A stretch of DNA of 64,000 nt from Pseudochelatococcus sp047501465 (lineage in GTDB: Bacteria > Pseudomonadota > Alphaproteobacteria > Rhizobiales > Beijerinckiaceae): contig NZ_JAZDRL010000002.1 in assembly GCF_047501465.1 (NCBI RefSeq), positions 372,001 to 436,000 on the forward strand, in the 5' to 3' direction. The position numbers and the translations under genes are program-made. Every line of letters begins with the position of its first letter. Position 1 is the stretch's first letter. Below the pieces are notes generated by a model. That model was not told the DNA's origin, searched no databases, and was given only the letters and a program-made list of their open reading frames with translations. Below are positions 53,139 to 62,302 of this stretch, in pieces.

Positions 53139-53735
53139 ATGACCAATATCGACGGCTTAACCCGTACTGGTTTGGATACTACTCCTCCCGCTGCCTATCA
53201 TGGGACAACAGGAGCGCCAGCTGCCGCACGGGCTTTGCTTGAAGATTTTGGACGCAATATTGGCCTGCCAACTTTACATTTTAACGAGGAAAACAGTTGC
53301 TGGCTGCAGATTAACGCAGACTATTTCATATGCATCACTGCACAGCCCGCAGATGAAAGCATCCGCATTCATGGTGAAGTGAGCCAGTTGTCGCTTGAAA
53401 GGGATACTCCCGATCTTGCGTTATATTTCCGACACCTGCTTCAAATGAACGTGGAAGCAACCTCTGCGGGGGAGGATACAAATTTTGCTATTGATCCAAG
53501 ACGCAACGCCTTGATACTGGCTGCGAACCTGCCGGTAACAGCAACACAGCAACAGCTGCAAGATATTTTGAAACAGCTTCTCGCACGAATTGAGACGCTG
53601 CAGACTAATCCACCGACTATACATGGCTTGAAAAATGCTAGAGAAAAAACTCTTAGCTCTTATAATATGGCAAGAGAATTCAAATTAATGACAGAACCCC
53701 CACCTTTGTCAGACGAAATTCTACTCAGAGTTTAA
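53139..53735 (+). CDS. CesT-like type III secretion chaperone
   Basis: A 198-residue protein with the type III class I chaperone layout: helix ARALLEDFGRNIGLPTL, strands FNEENSCWLQINADYFICI, IRIHGEVSQLSL, a central LALYFRHLLQMN helix, strands TNFAIDPRRNALILAANLP and a C-terminal helix QQLQDILKQLLARIETL. The first 25 and last 50 residues are extra and polar. The start lacks a good ribosome site. It is followed after 19 bases by a large effector-like gene with a strong site, the same chaperone-then-substrate order as at 5947-5155. The sequence is more AT-rich than flanking housekeeping genes. Confidence 0.65.
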   Translation: MTNIDGLTRTGLDTTPPAAYHGTTGAPAAARALLEDFGRNIGLPTLHFNEENSCWLQINADYFICITAQPADESIRIHGEVSQLSLERDTPDLALYFRHLLQMNVEATSAGEDTNFAIDPRRNALILAANLPVTATQQQLQDILKQLLARIETLQTNPPTIHGLKNAREKTLSSYNMAREFKLMTEPPPLSDEILLRV

Positions 53736-53754
53736 TTTATATTGGAGACAGATT

Positions 53755-55311
53755 ATGTCCATCAGCAGCGCACCTCCTAGCACCTCACCGGTAGCCATAA
53801 CAAACAACAATACAACAAGCTCCCAATCTATCCCAACCGGTACATTTCACGGCATGGTGGTGACGCAACATAACACGCCGACACCTGTACCCACGAGAGA
53901 AGCACTACTTAAGACCTACAGTCTGAACGACGAGCAGCTGAAGCGTATAAATACATTCATTGCAAATTATGCCCTGAATGCGTCGAAGGCACCTAAGCTG
54001 CAATTTAGCTCAATCTCAGTCGTCAAATCTCCTGGCAGCGCTGATTTCCAGTTGCTTCTGAGCGATAGAACAGGAAAGAATCAGCTACATATTGATCCCA
54101 AGAAATTAACTCCAGAGCAACAAGCAGAGCTCAGGAATGAATACCAGAAAATAACGGGAAGAGCCTCCATATCTCAACCATCCGCCATCACCCAAACAGC
54201 AGCCATTTCGCATGCTGAGAATAAGTCCCCCCAACTTCAATCGCCATCTATGAAGCAACTAACGGAGGACTTAAATAAGCTCTTTACCTCATTGAAAACC
54301 CAAGCAAATTCTCAAAACACTACCTCAACAACTCCCTATACCTCCCTCATGAGTATAGCTGATAAGTACGCTCACTTTGAAGAAGGTGAGATCAATAAAG
54401 CCGTGCAAGAGGCGTTGAATAGCGTTTTTGAAAACACTGAGAATAAAAACGTTGATATTGAGAAAAGAAACCAGATGATTGACTGGTGTCTTAAAAACCC
54501 ATTCGTGGAAAACGGGGTAGAAAATACATTTCAGGAGGCTTTCCAATCAGCTTTAACGGCACAAAGAGAGATAGATCCCAACAAGCAGAGACGCATGGAA
54601 ACTCTGGAAAAAAGCTTCAAAGAGCTCTTTATTGAGCTTAGAGAAATTGAAATTTCAGATGAGGAAATCGACGATCTTCTCCTCCAGGGTAATGTTGCCC
54701 TGCCGTCTGGTGGCGCAGAGAATGGAACCGCGACCACTGCGACTGATGATGAAAATCCACGCCTAGAGGGTCAACAGTTCGTCGCGGAAGAACCGCCAGA
54801 GTTAGGCATACTTGGGAATATAATCAAGAATTGCGCTGACCTTAGCGAAGCTGAAATCACTACTGTTCTACAGAAAACGCTAAATGAAGTTTTTGAGGGG
54901 GACAGTAATATTGAGAAAAAGCCCCAAGCTATTGCCTGGGCTCTTGAAGATCTAGGCAAGCTATCAATGGCAGATGATCAGCCGAGTGTGAAGAATTTGC
55001 AATCAGCTTTGGAACACATTGGCCAGAAGACGACAGAAACCTCTGACCCGACATCGGCTTTGGGAGATCAGGTCGATAAAACTGACGCTAATGAAAAAAT
55101 CGATGCAGCAAAGAATGAAGAACCGCCTGCGCCAAGTGAAGGCTCAGTAACGGGAAGGATGTGGAGCAACATCGGATCGATGAGCGCTCCAGCGCGCTAC
55201 GTGGTTGGTTTCTTTGCTGTCTTCGCTACTCTTTTCACAGCTATATTCGATATTCTCTACGGTGGAAGTAAATGGTTAAATAATGGCGGCAACGCACCAG
55301 AGAAGAAATAA
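53755..55311 (+). CDS. Large effector-like protein with internal duplication and C-terminal membrane segment
   Basis: A 518-residue protein of no family I recognise. The N-terminal 30 residues are Ser/Thr/Pro/Asn-rich (MSISSAPPSTSPVAITNNN) without a Sec signal. A repeated helical module occurs near residues 200-240 (EINKAVQEALNSVFEN, then DIEKRNQMIDWCL) and near 360-400 (EITTVLQKTLNEVFEG, then NIEKKPQAIAWAL). Acidic linkers lie between, and one membrane-spanning segment (YVVGFFAVFATLFTAIFDILY) lies near residue 485. GGAG is 7 bases before the ATG. The adjacent upstream gene encodes a CesT-like chaperone. Secretion by a type III system and insertion in a target membrane are inferred. Confidence 0.6.
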   Translation: MSISSAPPSTSPVAITNNNTTSSQSIPTGTFHGMVVTQHNTPTPVPTREALLKTYSLNDEQLKRINTFIANYALNASKAPKLQFSSISVVKSPGSADFQLLLSDRTGKNQLHIDPKKLTPEQQAELRNEYQKITGRASISQPSAITQTAAISHAENKSPQLQSPSMKQLTEDLNKLFTSLKTQANSQNTTSTTPYTSLMSIADKYAHFEEGEINKAVQEALNSVFENTENKNVDIEKRNQMIDWCLKNPFVENGVENTFQEAFQSALTAQREIDPNKQRRMETLEKSFKELFIELREIEISDEEIDDLLLQGNVALPSGGAENGTATTATDDENPRLEGQQFVAEEPPELGILGNIIKNCADLSEAEITTVLQKTLNEVFEGDSNIEKKPQAIAWALEDLGKLSMADDQPSVKNLQSALEHIGQKTTETSDPTSALGDQVDKTDANEKIDAAKNEEPPAPSEGSVTGRMWSNIGSMSAPARYVVGFFAVFATLFTAIFDILYGGSKWLNNGGNAPEKK

Positions 55312-55342
55312 CCTCATATAACTATCATCAACCGAACAAAGC

Positions 55343-55379
55343 AAAGCAATTACCGATTAATATGATCGGTAATTGCTTT
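55343..55379 (+). terminator. 15-bp hairpin terminator of the chaperone-effector pair
   Basis: AAAGCAATTACCGAT pairs perfectly with ATCGGTAATTGCTTT around a 7-base loop, 31 bases after the effector stop. The right arm ends in TTT but no long T-run follows. The gene on the other side is convergent, so it may act in both directions. Confidence 0.75.
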
Positions 55380-55478
55380 CTCTGCTGTATAGATTTTAAC
55401 TGAAGTGCCGCAGTCAGGCTTTTGCCAAACTGCACCCGTGTATGCAGGAGCTATTTCCAAGCCTGCAACCTGCAGCAG

Positions 55479-56975
55479 CTATTCGGCAACCACCTTATAT
55501 CGCTGACCTGCAACCAGTTTTTCTCCCGGTCGCAAACCGTTCAGCACACGGAAACGCTCTAATGCCATGGACGTAAGCGCCATACGTTCAGCCAGGGTTT
55601 CAGACGTATCGCTGTCAGTGGCCGTGACAATCCGAATCCGCAATGGCTTGATCGCCCGTATTTCTGCTGGCGACATCTTCCGCACGCTTTCGAGCGCCAT
55701 CTGGAAATCGCGTTCAACTTGCGCATCGCGTTGCCGCGTGGCAATTACAAGGCGGAATACTGTTGTATCAAAGCGCACGGCTCCCAGGTAGAAAATCCAG
55801 TTGTTCCCGCGTGCTACACCTGTCGCTGCGGGCTGGCCATTAACCGTGGTTAATGCTGTGCTTTCTGTAGATACTCCATCAATCCAACCAGAACTCAAGA
55901 ACGTATCAAGCGCCTCGGACGGCGCAAGCTCCACCGCATCCAGACGTAGCGCAAGCTCACCTCCGCGTGAAACGCCCAATACAGCCTGATTGGAATTATC
56001 GAGTGTAAATCCTTGAGGTGCCGTAAAGGTAATTCCAAGCCGCGGATGACGGAATACGCGCCCCCGCACCTCACCATTCATAGGGTCATCACCCCATGTA
56101 ATCCCATCAATCGCAGCAAGATAAGCGTTTCTGTCGCGCTCTCCGACGCCTGGCGCAGATACTTCACGGGCCGCGCGCAATGCAAGGGCTATACGTTGAG
56201 GCGTACTGGGGTGGGTCGCCAAAAAATTAGCGGCATTTGCGGATTGCCCATTGCCCGACTTGCCAAACCGGACACTGCGATCCAACGCCTCCAGGAATCG
56301 AGCGGAACCATAAGGATCATAGCCCGCGCGCGCACTGGTACGGATACCAATCCGATCAGCCTCCAGTTCCTGCTCACGCGAGAAGCCTGCAATAGTACCT
56401 TGTGCATTCGCACGAAACGCTTCACCACCGGCCGGATCATTCAACACATGTGCGTTGACACGACTGATGAGATCCGTCCGTTTTTCCAGCTCATCACGCG
56501 CCATGGCGTGGCTTGCTGTCACGTGCGCCATCTCATGCGCCATCACACCGCCCAACTCAGACGCATCATTCGCCAAAGCGAGCAGCCCCCGTGTAACGTA
56601 GATGTTCCCTGTTGGCAGGGCGAACGCATTAACAAGAGGTGAGTCGAGAATAGTCACCCGATAATTCTGATTGGGGCTATCGGTTGCCGGCACAAGACGC
56701 GCCACAAGCTCTTCAAGCATACGTTGGGCAGCTGGTGCGTTATAGCTACCGCCAAATGCGGTTACGAGTCGCACATGCTCTCGCTCGACAGCATTTTTGA
56801 GACCAGTAACCCGTGGTGCCTCACGAGGCACCGCTTCACCCGTGGACTTCACATTGGGCGTAACAGCACATGCCCCCAGTATCAGCGTAATCAGGGAAAC
56901 CGACACACGCGTAACCGCCAGTGGTCTGGCGCCAGCGAGCCATGGAGAAATGCGTTGCAAGGATGAACTCTGCAC
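55479..56975 (-). CDS. M48-family zinc metalloprotease lipoprotein
   Basis: A 498-residue protein. A lipobox LGAC places the lipidated Cys at 36. The zinc motif HEMAH is at 147-151, with the third ligand in EQELEADRIGIRTS. A C-terminal LysM-like region (from about 455, ERFRVLNGLRPGEKLVAGQ) suggests peptidoglycan contact. This BepA/YfgC-like group works in outer-membrane protein quality control. The start is GTG, 5 bases past the upstream gene's stop, and no other start would keep the signal peptide. Probably co-transcribed with the nuclease-like gene. Confidence 0.92.
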   Translation of the reverse strand: MQSSSLQRISPWLAGARPLAVTRVSVSLITLILGACAVTPNVKSTGEAVPREAPRVTGLKNAVEREHVRLVTAFGGSYNAPAAQRMLEELVARLVPATDSPNQNYRVTILDSPLVNAFALPTGNIYVTRGLLALANDASELGGVMAHEMAHVTASHAMARDELEKRTDLISRVNAHVLNDPAGGEAFRANAQGTIAGFSREQELEADRIGIRTSARAGYDPYGSARFLEALDRSVRFGKSGNGQSANAANFLATHPSTPQRIALALRAAREVSAPGVGERDRNAYLAAIDGITWGDDPMNGEVRGRVFRHPRLGITFTAPQGFTLDNSNQAVLGVSRGGELALRLDAVELAPSEALDTFLSSGWIDGVSTESTALTTVNGQPAATGVARGNNWIFYLGAVRFDTTVFRLVIATRQRDAQVERDFQMALESVRKMSPAEIRAIKPLRIRIVTATDSDTSETLAERMALTSMALERFRVLNGLRPGEKLVAGQRYKVVAE

Positions 56976-56980
56976 GTCGA

Positions 56981-57901
56981 TCAGTCCGTGTCCATGATGG
57001 AGATATTGCGCGCTCCTGATAACCTGATTAGCGGCGCTATACCAGCCTCCATATTTTTCTGCCCCAAAGCATTCTCCCGCACCAGCAGATTACCGCGAAC
57101 CAAAACACGCTTATTGATCAAAGTTTGGGCCGAAATGCCTTCCCGCACCATTTTATCCCATTCATCCCGTGCAATCATAACCGAAAAATCCCTGCGCCAG
57201 CTATGCCCAAAATTAAGAAAGGTCATAGCCCGTCGCTCGCCAATGGAAATGACCTTACCAGAAACAACGATAAACTGCCCCTCTAGTTGCAGCAGCCGAT
57301 GACTATCGTTCGTTTCAATGGGCAAAGCGTAAGGCTCGCCCCAAATGCCACGTTTGCCTCTTCGCGCCTCTGCCTCCAATACCTCCAGACGCTTGAGACA
57401 TGCAGCCGCAGACAGAACGGAAGATGCGCGACGCCCACCGCCGAACGAAAGAGCATCATCTGACCGCATTAACGCAACACCATGTTCAACAAGAGATTCA
57501 GCAAGGAGCTCCGTGCGACCGTCACGGATAATAGCAATCTGCCCGCTATAGCGTCCCCAGCGGTCAGTACTTGAGCTGATTAGTGGGAGTGATGCACTGG
57601 TTTCATGCACAATATCACGCATGGCTGAAGCTGCCCGCGCCTCATCAAAAAACGCCAGACCGGATAGCCGGATAGTCCGCCCATCGGTGAGCATCAATTC
57701 AGCACGCTCGGATATACTTGCAATCGTGACGGGCGTTTTGCCCACTGTGGTGAGATCCACACATGTAGAATCGGCAAGCGCACCGCCTCCAGAAAGGAAT
57801 GACAGCAGAAACGCTATCACACCGCCACGGACAAGAGCGGATGCATCTGTGAAAAGGCGCTGTAAATGTAAAAAGAACCAATGCATAATCATTAGATGCA
57901 T
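56981..57901 (-). CDS. Thermonuclease (SNase)-like exported protein
   Basis: A 306-residue protein with an N-terminal hydrophobic export segment (GGVIAFLLSFLSGGGALA) and an SNase-like OB fold. DGRTIRLSGLAFFDE marks the core and the family end EARRGKRGIWGEPYALP is clear. The canonical catalytic Arg-Glu-Arg set is not obviously complete by eye, so nuclease activity is uncertain. About 120 C-terminal residues form a second OB-like domain (LEGQFIVVSGKVISIGE). It ends 5 bases before the start of the M48 gene. Confidence 0.8.
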   Translation of the reverse strand: MHLMIMHWFFLHLQRLFTDASALVRGGVIAFLLSFLSGGGALADSTCVDLTTVGKTPVTIASISERAELMLTDGRTIRLSGLAFFDEARAASAMRDIVHETSASLPLISSSTDRWGRYSGQIAIIRDGRTELLAESLVEHGVALMRSDDALSFGGGRRASSVLSAAACLKRLEVLEAEARRGKRGIWGEPYALPIETNDSHRLLQLEGQFIVVSGKVISIGERRAMTFLNFGHSWRRDFSVMIARDEWDKMVREGISAQTLINKRVLVRGNLLVRENALGQKNMEAGIAPLIRLSGARNISIMDTD

Positions 57902-58032
57902 GTTAATAGAAACTCCCTGTACCTGTGAAGTGCAGTATGATGCTGATTTTTCATGGCTAATGTCTTTGATGGCATTCTCATATGAAAATCACTGAACAAT
58001 AGGCTATAAACGCTTGCGCGACCTCGCTGTGG

Positions 58033-58109
<77 letters not shown>

Positions 58110-58589
58110 ACAAATTTTCATATCATTGTTTTTGTTGTATAATTTTAAATAATTGTTCAACTTTCCTGATTCCCTGGATTAGTTTGGGCACTCTCTGCTT
58201 CTCGATTCGTTTCGAGGGGGCTTCTCCAGATTTACAATTAGATTGATCTCCACAACTGCACCTGACACGAATTCACGGTCATCTCGGGCGTATTGACGCC
58301 TGACACACCCATACCAGTCAACCAGAGCTGATATGCGCCGGTTGGCATCGCCCTTGCCCGCACGCTCACGCGCAGCAACTGCCAATGGATCATCACCAGT
58401 TGGGCACTCTCACCTTCACCGGACTGGCCCAGGCAGATATAGACGGCAGAGCACGTTCAGTGCTTGCGCTTATCAACGGTCTCCCGATAACGATTGGCTG
58501 TAGTGGAAAGGCTTTCAGCCTGCAAATGCCAGCGCAATAATTCACAAGTCCAGCCAGAACGACTTTCTGACCTTTGACGGTGGCTTTAT

Positions 58590-58839
58590 ACCAACACGCC
58601 AAACTAGTTATCGTTTAGCGGCACCTTCACCTCTTGATCAACCGCGCCTCAAATCGCGCGAGATCATCCATCAACATCCTGTCAGCCTGCGCTTGTATGT
58701 GATCTGCATGCCCGGTTTTACATCCGACCCTGTATGACCATAATCAATAGACACCAGCGGAATCGCGATAAACTTTCAACCGGCATCCCTCTCATTGCTT
58801 CAGCTTTCCAATGACGAAGGTCGTGACTTTACGAACCAC
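58590..58839 (-). pseudogene. Decayed GH24 phage lysozyme
   Basis: From a GTG at 58839 with GGGAGG 5 bases before it, the minus strand can be read across several lesions as KLKQ-stop-EGCRLKVYRDSAGVY-stop, then IDYGHTGSDVKPGMQIT, a shift, LMDDLARFEARLIK, a shift, EVKVPLNDN-stop-FGVLV. Order and spacing match phage GH24 endolysins (E...YRD...YGHT...PGM.IT...DL.RFE...V.VPL...). There are at least three stop codons and at least two frameshifts. The region below 58590 down to the tRNA has further short coding-like pieces that I cannot name. Confidence 0.75.
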
Positions 58840-58850
58840 GGTGACCTCCC

Positions 58851-58877
58851 AAAAAAATGCCCGCATAAAGGCGGGCA
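58851..58877 (-). terminator. Intrinsic terminator inside the prophage remnant
   Basis: TGCCCGC/GCGGGCA stem with a 6-base loop, followed on the minus strand by TTTTTTT. It closes the short reading-frame remnant ending at 58884 and precedes the lysozyme remnant. Confidence 0.85.
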
Positions 58878-58883
58878 AAAACG

Positions 58884-58937
58884 TCATCGTCGTTTGAAAT
58901 ACCAGACGGAGCCGCCAATTCGAGGGTTATTTACTAA
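58884..58937 (-). pseudogene. C-terminal fragment of an unknown phage gene
   Basis: From the IS edge the minus strand reads LVNNPRIGGSVWYFKRR and then a stop, 7 bases before the terminator stem. It looks like the last codons of a structural gene cut by the IS or by a deletion. I cannot identify it. Confidence 0.45.
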
Positions 58938-59652
58938 GGGGCTGTAGTAGATAAGCATTGATGCTAAACTACTGCAATGAAGCTAACACGCTGTAAATTA
59001 ACAAGGAAACATCAGCATCGCCTGCTTGAGTTTTTTGTGCTGGAAGTGACGGCCCGCTCGGCAGCTGATTTGCTTGGCATTCAGCCCAACACAGCGGCGC
59101 TGTTTTACCATAAAATCCGCCAGGTGATTGCGGCTCAGCTGGAGCAGCTGGCGGAAGAAATATTCGGCGGTGAGGTTGAGCTGGATGAGTCTTATTTCGG
59201 TGGCGCACGCAAGGGTAAACGGGGCCGAGGGGCTGCCGGAAAAGTCGTGGTGTTTGGCTTGCTAAAACGTGGAGGTAAAGTCTATACAAAGATCATTCAT
59301 GACACAAAGACAAACACATTAATGCCTATTATTCGCAATAAGATAGCTCCAGATAGCATTGTCTATACGGATAGCTATCACAGCTACAATGCGCTCGATG
59401 TGAGCGAGTTTCACCATTTCCGTATCAACCACTCAACCCATTTTTCCGAAGAGAAAACAAACCATATTAATGGGATCGAAAACTTCTGGAACCAGGCGAA
59501 AAAGGTGCTCAGAAAATACAACGGAATACCCAAACAAAATTTCCATTTGTTTCTCAAGGAATGCGAATTCCGCTTCAATTTCGGAACACCAAAACAGCAA
59601 CTCGCAATCCTCAAAAAATGGTGCTATTAGGAGCGATATCTACTACAGCCCC
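58938..59652 (+). mobile_element. IS1595-family insertion sequence (IS1016-like)
   Basis: The element is 715 bp, bounded by perfect 16-bp terminal inverted repeats (GGGGCTGTAGTAGATA at 58938-58953 and its complement at 59637-59652), with one intact transposase gene. The 8 bases on either side (TTTACTAA and ATTTAAAT) do not match, so no target duplication remains. Confidence 0.92.
58977..59630 (+). CDS. IS1595-family transposase
   Basis: A 217-residue transposase with an ISXO2-like DDE domain. The first acid is in GEVELDESYFGGARKGKRG, the second in IVYTDSYHSYNAL, and the family's histidine/asparagine region is INHSTHF then NHINGIENFWNQAKK. There is a basic, HTH-like N-terminus (AADLLGIQPNTAALFYHKIR). 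The frame is intact, so the element may still be able to move. It lies between perfect terminal repeats. Confidence 0.93.
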   Translation: MKLTRCKLTRKHQHRLLEFFVLEVTARSAADLLGIQPNTAALFYHKIRQVIAAQLEQLAEEIFGGEVELDESYFGGARKGKRGRGAAGKVVVFGLLKRGGKVYTKIIHDTKTNTLMPIIRNKIAPDSIVYTDSYHSYNALDVSEFHHFRINHSTHFSEEKTNHINGIENFWNQAKKVLRKYNGIPKQNFHLFLKECEFRFNFGTPKQQLAILKKWCY

Positions 59653-60049
59653 ATTTAAATAGAACTGTCACCTTCAGATCAAGATTACCGATCACGGAAA
59701 ATTCAATCGTATCAGAGCCAGCCTGCTGCTCCCGCACCTTAGCTTTTGCAGCCTTTTTCGCTTCATCTTCAGAAGCATAAGCTTCGGGCAGACTATAAGA
59801 CGCTGATGCAACTTCATCAGACTCAATCTCAACCTCTTTGCGCTTTTGCTTGCCACGATCAGCAAAACACACATGGCATGAGCCTGCCACCAGATCAGGC
59901 CGGTTTATGACGAGAGCCGCCATCGCCTGGCCAGAACCAGAGATTCCCGCGTTTCGTTCCGCAAATACCAGCTTGCCATCCTTGAATGACACCAACGCTC
60001 CATATTGCTCGCCAAGACACGTTAGCAGGTGCATGCCAGATTCATCCAT
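59653..60049 (-). pseudogene. Fragment of phage late control / tail protein D gene
   Basis: About 130 codons in one frame reading MDESGMHLLTCLGEQYGALV, then FKDGKLVFAERNAGISGSG, HVCFADRGKQKR and EDEAKKAAKAKVREQQAGS. The DES...LT.L...YGA pattern with an AAKAK helix before a GNLDL strand matches the P2 gpD family (phage late control D). The N-terminus is missing just inside attR, and the C-terminus is replaced by seven codons of the IS, so it cannot be functional. Confidence 0.78.
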
Positions 60050-60087
60050 CTGTCCCAGCCACTTACAACGAATGCTTGAGACCCCAT

Positions 60088-60098
60088 CGGGACACCAA
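60088..60098. repeat. attR: copy of the tRNA-Arg 3' end
   Basis: CGGGACACCAA is identical to the end of tRNA-Arg at 58100-58110, and the bases before it (ACCCCAT versus ATCCCTTC) are also similar. It marks the far end of the prophage remnant. Confidence 0.7.
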
Positions 60099-60294
60099 TT
60101 TCCATTTATTGAAAACGCCAGTTTAGTTATAAATTGCCCCTATAAAGACCAGTGGATAATTTTCACTCTCTGCTTGACGGATAAAGAGAGCCCGTCTAAG
60201 AAACAAATCAACAAGCGATGCATCAGATGCTGCTTGTAGGCTTTGCCTTGGTATTTCATTCAAATAATACCAACATAATTAGGCAATCCTTTGT

Positions 60295-60368
60295 TGGGGA
60301 ATAGTTTAACGGTAGAACTGCGGACTCTGACTCCGTCAGTCCTGGTTCGAATCCAGGTTCCCCAGCCA
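60295..60368 (+). tRNA. tRNA-Gln(CTG)
   Basis: A complete cloverleaf with acceptor TGGGGAA/TTCCCCA and encoded CCA. The loop CTCTGAC gives anticodon CTG. Confidence 0.95.
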
Positions 60369-60896
60369 ACACTTTTTTCCTAAGCTTTCTGTTCGGCCGA
60401 TATGCCTTTAAGGCATCCGTAAAGCTGTTTCTGCAACCTACTCCAATCACATAGCAAATGTTTAGCTAGTTAGGCACCCGGTTAGCAGCCAACTTGGCCG
60501 CGCTTTTGGATGGCTACATCGCCGCTAGATTCGAGCATCCAAAAATCCCGAGCATGGCTGTTTATGTTTGGAAGAATAGTTGGAGATCTCCTCAGGGCTC
60601 TTATGGCAGACCATATTCTGCAATCCCAGAATATGTCTGCTAAAAGAATGACAACACACTCCAATCCTCCACCTGACATAGTCCATGCTATTTTGACTTC
60701 TCAGCAGTGAATTAATCGGAAGTTTCCATGCATAACGCGTTAAGATGCAAAGCGTATTCTTGCGCTAAGCACTTATTATAATGGGCAATGCAGCTATCAC
60801 GGCGAAAAGACCACCTCATCCCAAAATCTCTTGAAATCAGTAGCAAAATTAGACAAACACGACAGAATACTTCAATATCTTATGAGGGCTGTCATT
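60369..60896. other. 530-base region without a supported gene
   Basis: Short overlapping frames on both strands (for example 60510-60710) have no ribosome site or recognisable content. No RNA gene or repeat is visible. Confidence 0.5.
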
Positions 60897-61274
60897 ATGG
60901 ATCGTACACTGATTATCTTGGGCGCTCTATTCGGATTATTGGGCACCGTGGCTTCAGGCTTTGCGGCCCATGCGGCAGGCGCTGAAAACCTCACTATCGC
61001 AGCTCATTTTCTGCTTTTTCATGCGCCCGTACTCTTGGCAGTTCCAGCCCTTATTCACACAGGACTAGTGCGGCGTTTGATAGCGCATGTTGGTGGAGGA
61101 CTGATATTCATTGGTGGCGCCTTATTCAGCGGAGAGCTGGCGCTGCGGGCGCTTGAAGGCCAATCCCTGTTTTTTATGGCCGCGCCAATAGGCGGCATGA
61201 TACTGATTGCTGGCTGGCTAATTATCGCTATTGCAGCTCTTGCAACCAGCAGGCATGCAATCACCGCACATTAG
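60897..61274 (+). CDS. DUF423 family membrane protein
   Basis: A 125-residue inner-membrane protein with four hydrophobic segments. The N-terminal segment LGALFGLLGTVASGFAAHA and the end block FMAAPIGGMILIAGWLIIAIAAL match the DUF423/YgdD type. GAGG is 9 bases before ATG 60897, which also gives the normal family N-terminus. The frame upstream of this is not conserved in type. Function unknown. Confidence 0.82.
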   Translation: MDRTLIILGALFGLLGTVASGFAAHAAGAENLTIAAHFLLFHAPVLLAVPALIHTGLVRRLIAHVGGGLIFIGGALFSGELALRALEGQSLFFMAAPIGGMILIAGWLIIAIAALATSRHAITAH

Positions 61275-61362
61275 GCGGATAAAATTCTAAGGCGACATAC
61301 ATGCTTATGTCCTGTAGAAGGGCACAAATTATGAGAATCGTTCTGCAGGATTGGCGCCCGTC

Positions 61363-62268
61363 ATGACCAACCGTTCTTCACCTGAACTACCTGACGTCTT
61401 CACCCAGGCTGAGATCCTCGTCCAGGCCCTGCCCCATATGCAACGCTATGATCAGCAGGTCGTAGTGATCAAATATGGCGGCCATGCCATGGGCGATGCT
61501 TCTGCCGCAGAAGATTTTGCTGAAGATGTCGTGTTGCTTGAGCAATCCGGCGTGCGTCCCATTGTTGTGCATGGCGGCGGACCGCAGATTGGCGGTATGC
61601 TTAAGCGCCTTGGAATTGAATCAGAATTTCAGGCCGGGCTGCGGGTTACCGACAAGGCCACCGTTGAGGTGGTTGAGATGGTACTGGCAGGTGCCATCAA
61701 TAAACAAATAGTTGGCACCATCGCAGCAGAAGGCGGACATGCCATTGGCCTATGCGGCAAGGATGGCAATATGGTCACAGCACGTAAGGTTACGCGCAGT
61801 GTGATCGATCCTGCGACCAACGAAGAAAAGGCCGTTGATCTTGGCTTCGTCGGCGAACCCCAGCGCGTCAACCGTGCTGTGCTTGATGCTGTGCTTGGTG
61901 CAGAGCTTATTCCGGTACTCGCCCCGGTTGCCCCCGGCGAAGATGGCGCTACATACAATATCAATGCAGATACCTTTGCAGGCGCAATAGCTGGTGCCAT
62001 GCGCGCCAAACGCTTGCTATTGCTGACAGATGTGCCAGGTGTACTCGATAAGAACAAGGAACTCCTGCCTGAGCTCACTATAGACGAGTGCCGTCGATTG
62101 ATTGCCGATGGCACCATCACGGGGGGTATGATCCCCAAGGTCGAGACTTGCATTTACGCACTCGAACAAGGCGTTGAAGGTGTGGTTATTTTGGATGGCA
62201 AGGTATCACATTCTGTCTTGCTTGAGCTTTATACCGACCACGGCGCGGGTACGCTGATCACCCGCTAA
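61363..62268 (+). CDS. argB: Acetylglutamate kinase
   Basis: A 301-residue amino-acid kinase that phosphorylates N-acetylglutamate in arginine synthesis. KYGGHAM opens the fold, followed by VHGGGPQIGGMLKRLGI. GLCGKDGNM, NINADTFAGAIAGAM and LLLLTDVPGVLDK mark the acetylglutamate and ATP sites. Ends GAGTLITR. I choose ATG 61363. A TTG four codons upstream is possible. It is unlinked to argD-argF, which lie about 50 kb to the left. Confidence 0.97.
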   Translation: MTNRSSPELPDVFTQAEILVQALPHMQRYDQQVVVIKYGGHAMGDASAAEDFAEDVVLLEQSGVRPIVVHGGGPQIGGMLKRLGIESEFQAGLRVTDKATVEVVEMVLAGAINKQIVGTIAAEGGHAIGLCGKDGNMVTARKVTRSVIDPATNEEKAVDLGFVGEPQRVNRAVLDAVLGAELIPVLAPVAPGEDGATYNINADTFAGAIAGAMRAKRLLLLTDVPGVLDKNKELLPELTIDECRRLIADGTITGGMIPKVETCIYALEQGVEGVVILDGKVSHSVLLELYTDHGAGTLITR

Positions 62269-62302
62269 TCAGCGTACAAAGGCTTCTGGAATAATATCCT
62301 AT

